From NCBI GenBank assembly GCA_937928295.1, contig CALEYY010000245.1, positions 1 through 7,753 of the forward strand: a DNA stretch of 7,753 bases, given 5' to 3'. The notes beneath the pieces are model-generated. The model was not told where the DNA came from. It saw nothing but the letters and a program-made list of their open reading frames with translations, and did no database searches. The DNA is from an uncultured Moraxellaceae bacterium. Lineage in GTDB: Bacteria > Pseudomonadota > Gammaproteobacteria > Pseudomonadales > Moraxellaceae. Below, piece by piece: positions 5,617 to 7,753 of the stretch; the first letter of the stretch is position 1; the number at the start of each line of letters is the position of its first letter. Both the position numbers and the translations under genes were made by a program.

Positions 5617-6738
5617 ATGCATGAGTCACCGATCCAGCGCCGCCTGACCCGCAAGATTCGTGTCGGCAATATTTTCGTGGGTGGCGATGCCCCGATCACG
5701 GTGCAGACCATGACCAACACCGAGACCTGCGATGTGGCGGCCACGGTGGCGCAGATTCAACGGTGCGTCACGGCTGGTGCAGACATCGTGCGTGTGTCGG
5801 TGCCGTCCATGGAGGCCGCTGTCGCCTTCGGGCAGATCCGCAAGCAGGTGCCGGGCGTGCCGCTGGTGGCCGACATTCACTTCGATCATCGCATTGCACT
5901 GGCCGTGGCCGAGCAGGGCGTTGATTGCCTGCGCATCAATCCGGGCAATATCGGTTCCGATGACAAAGTGCGTGAGGTTGTGGCTGCCGCGCGCCATCAC
6001 GGCATCTCTATTCGTATTGGCGTTAATGCCGGTTCGCTGGAAAGAGACTTGCAGAAAAAGTACGGCGAGCCCACGGGTGCCGCGCTGCTTGAATCAGCGA
6101 TGCGGCACATCGACATTCTGGATCGCCTGAATTTTCACGAGTTCAAGGTCAGTGTGAAGGCGTCCAATGTTTTTCTCACGCTCGATGCCTACCGCCTGCT
6201 CTCGGCGCAGATCGACAACCCGCTGCATCTTGGTCTGACCGAGGCCGGTGTGTTTCGCTCCGGCACCGTGAAGTCGGCCGTGGCCATGGGCGGCCTGCTG
6301 CTCAACGGTATTGGCGACACCTTGCGTGTGTCGCTGGCTGCGGAGCCGGAAGATGAAGTCAAGGTCGGCTTCGATATCCTGAAGTCGCTGGGTATTCGCT
6401 CCAACGGCATCAATTTCATCGCCTGCCCGAGCTGTTCGCGCCAGGAGTTCGATGTCATTCGCGTCATGAACGCGCTTGAAGCACGCCTCGAAGATGTGCG
6501 CACGCCCATGGATGTGTCGGTGATCGGCTGCAAGGTCAATGGGCCGGGCGAGGCGAAAGAGGCTGACATCGGTGTGGTTGGTGCCTTGCCGAAAAGTCTG
6601 GTGTATCGCAACGGCGAAAAGAGTCACCTCATCGATACCAATAATCTGGTCGATGAAATTGAGGCGATGGTGCGTGCCAAGGTCGCTGACAAGGCGGCTG
6701 CCGATGCCAAGTTAATTGTCAAAGCGTCGGCGGAATAA
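5617..6738 (+). CDS. ispG: 4-hydroxy-3-methylbut-2-enyl diphosphate synthase IspG (GcpE)
   Basis: Catalyses the penultimate step of the MEP (non-mevalonate) isoprenoid pathway, reducing MEcPP to HMBPP with a [4Fe-4S] cluster in the cytoplasm. With the ATG at 5617 the product has 373 residues (372 in E. coli) and begins MHESPIQRR, matching the E. coli MHNQAPIQRR start. The cluster ligands are C270, C273 (ACPSCSRQ), C305 (VIGCKVNGPGEA) and E312, the same numbers as in E. coli. The N-terminal TIM barrel is complete, with VRVSVPSMEAA, PLVADIHFDHR and CLRINPGNIG. The C-terminal tail KVADKAAADAKLIV is Lys/Ala-rich, as in some Pseudomonadales. Longer starts at 5578 or 5608 are possible but poorly supported. 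The gene follows rodZ after 57 bases and precedes hisS by 24, so co-transcription is likely. Like Fdx and RlmN it depends on Fe-S chemistry, but their closeness is ancestral synteny rather than proof of linked regulation. Confidence 0.98.
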   Translation: MHESPIQRRLTRKIRVGNIFVGGDAPITVQTMTNTETCDVAATVAQIQRCVTAGADIVRVSVPSMEAAVAFGQIRKQVPGVPLVADIHFDHRIALAVAEQGVDCLRINPGNIGSDDKVREVVAAARHHGISIRIGVNAGSLERDLQKKYGEPTGAALLESAMRHIDILDRLNFHEFKVSVKASNVFLTLDAYRLLSAQIDNPLHLGLTEAGVFRSGTVKSAVAMGGLLLNGIGDTLRVSLAAEPEDEVKVGFDILKSLGIRSNGINFIACPSCSRQEFDVIRVMNALEARLEDVRTPMDVSVIGCKVNGPGEAKEADIGVVGALPKSLVYRNGEKSHLIDTNNLVDEIEAMVRAKVADKAAADAKLIVKASAE

Positions 6739-6762
6739 GCCGGGCGCATCTGGATATTGTTC

Positions 6763-7753
6763 ATGAGTCGTATTAACGCCATCCGTGGCATGAATGACAT
6801 GCTGCCCGAGGCCACGCCGCGCTGGCAGCAGCTGGAAGGCGTGTTGCGCACACTCATGCAGCGCTATGGCTATCGTGAAATTCGCCTGCCGGTGGTGGAA
6901 CCGACGGCGCTGTTCAAGCGCGCCATTGGCGAAGTCACCGACATCGTCGAGAAGGAAATGTACAGCTTCGAGGATCGCAGCGGCGAATCTCTGACGCTGC
7001 GCCCCGAAGGTACAGCCGGCTGCGTGCGCGCCTGCCTGGAGCATGGCCTCACGCATAACCAGAGCCCCAAGCTCTGGTACACCGGCCCGATGTTTCGCTA
7101 CGAGCGGCCGCAGAAAGGTCGCTATCGCCAATTTCATCAGTTTGGCGTGGAAACCTTCGGTCAGGCCGGTGCCGACATGGATGCCGAGCTGATCTTGCTG
7201 AGTGCGCGCCTGTGGCGCGAGCTGGGTCTTAGCGATGTGGTATCGCTGGAAATCAACAGTCTTGGCGAGAGCGAAGGTCGTGCCCTGTACCGCCAGGCGC
7301 TGGTCAACTATCTGGAGCAGTTCCGCACTCAGCTCGACGATGACTCGCAACGCCGCCTAACCACCAATCCGCTGCGTATTCTGGATAGCAAGGACGCCGG
7401 TACTCAGGCGCTGCTGCGTGACGCACCGAAACTGGCCGATTATCTCGATGACGGCTCGCGTCAGCACTTCGCGGCATTGTGTGCTCAGCTGGATGCCTGC
7501 GGTGTCAGCTATCGCGTCAATCCGAATCTGGTGCGCGGGCTGGATTACTACAACAAGACTGTGTTCGAGTGGGTGACCACGGCGCTGGGCTCGCAAGGCA
7601 CGGTCTGCGCTGGCGGCCGCTATGATGGCTTGGTGACGCAGCTCGGCGGTCAGGCGACACCGGCCGTGGGCTTTGCCATCGGGCTGGAACGACTGGTGTT
7701 GCTGCTGGATGCGGTGCAGCCGGTCAGCGAAAGCAGCGAGGCCGATGTCATGG
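6763..7753 (+). CDS. hisS: Histidine-tRNA ligase (HisRS), 3'-truncated
   Basis: Class II aminoacyl-tRNA synthetase that activates histidine with ATP and loads it onto tRNA-His in the cytoplasm. The frame is open to the window edge: 330 full codons of an expected 420-430, so most of the C-terminal anticodon-binding domain is missing. Visible features are the N-terminal INAIRGMNDMLPE, the TLRPEGTAGCVRA segment (78-90), motif 2 (YTGPMFRYERPQKGRYRQFH at 106-125, ending in QFGVE), the HisRS-specific LVRGLDYYNKTVFEW (256-270) with R258, AGGRYDGL (283-290), and motif 3 (AVGFAIGLERL at 301-311). The ATG at 6763 matches the usual start; the upstream TGGA (6751-6754) is a modest ribosome-binding site. 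It is probably transcribed with ispG. No frameshift or missing catalytic residue is seen in the part present. Confidence 0.98.
   Translation, partial: MSRINAIRGMNDMLPEATPRWQQLEGVLRTLMQRYGYREIRLPVVEPTALFKRAIGEVTDIVEKEMYSFEDRSGESLTLRPEGTAGCVRACLEHGLTHNQSPKLWYTGPMFRYERPQKGRYRQFHQFGVETFGQAGADMDAELILLSARLWRELGLSDVVSLEINSLGESEGRALYRQALVNYLEQFRTQLDDDSQRRLTTNPLRILDSKDAGTQALLRDAPKLADYLDDGSRQHFAALCAQLDACGVSYRVNPNLVRGLDYYNKTVFEWVTTALGSQGTVCAGGRYDGLVTQLGGQATPAVGFAIGLERLVLLLDAVQPVSESSEADVM

Noticed and set aside
1..7753. A new multi-gene defence, toxin-antitoxin or mobile system
   Set aside because: Every coding region is an intact or edge-cut housekeeping gene in conserved order. The only accessory-like material is the short non-coding repeat block.

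Overview
The window is a GC-rich chromosomal segment from a proteobacterium, most likely a gammaproteobacterium. Every gene is on the + strand. The order is hscA (5' end cut off by the window), fdx, a 565-bp non-coding spacer, ndk, rlmN, rodZ, ispG and hisS (3' end cut off). This is the familiar layout in which the end of the isc iron-sulfur operon is followed by the ndk-rlmN-(pilF)-rodZ-ispG-hisS housekeeping cluster. The IspG protein (for example its TNTETCDVAATVAQIQRC segment and the SLVYRNGEKSHLIDTN stretch) reminds me of Acinetobacter/Moraxellaceae IspG. A high-GC relative of that family is therefore my best guess, from memory and untested.

Region 1 (1-1892) is the tail of the isc operon. 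HscA is the specialised Hsp70 that helps release Fe-S clusters from the IscU scaffold, and Fdx is its [2Fe-2S] ferredoxin. The two genes are separated by one base. Region 2 (1893-2457) contains no convincing gene. It is built from two different inverted-repeat elements that carry the same palindromic module in opposite orientations. This is where iscX often sits in relatives. Region 3 (2365-2982) is ndk with its own sigma70-like promoter, a leader hairpin and a downstream terminator. Region 4 (3042-7753) runs rlmN-rodZ-ispG-hisS with short gaps of 32, 57 and 24 bp, so it is probably one transcription unit. pilF, which often lies between rlmN and rodZ, is missing here.

Functionally the genes cover Fe-S cluster assembly (hscA, fdx), two enzymes that need [4Fe-4S] clusters (RlmN, IspG), nucleotide balance (Ndk), cell shape (RodZ) and tRNA charging (HisS). 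All recognisable catalytic and ligand residues are intact.

I see no evidence for a new multi-gene system. The parts worth a second look are the structured repeat block between fdx and ndk, the leader hairpin of ndk, the two missing neighbours (iscX, pilF) and an unusually long, charge-segregated Ala/Pro linker in RodZ.
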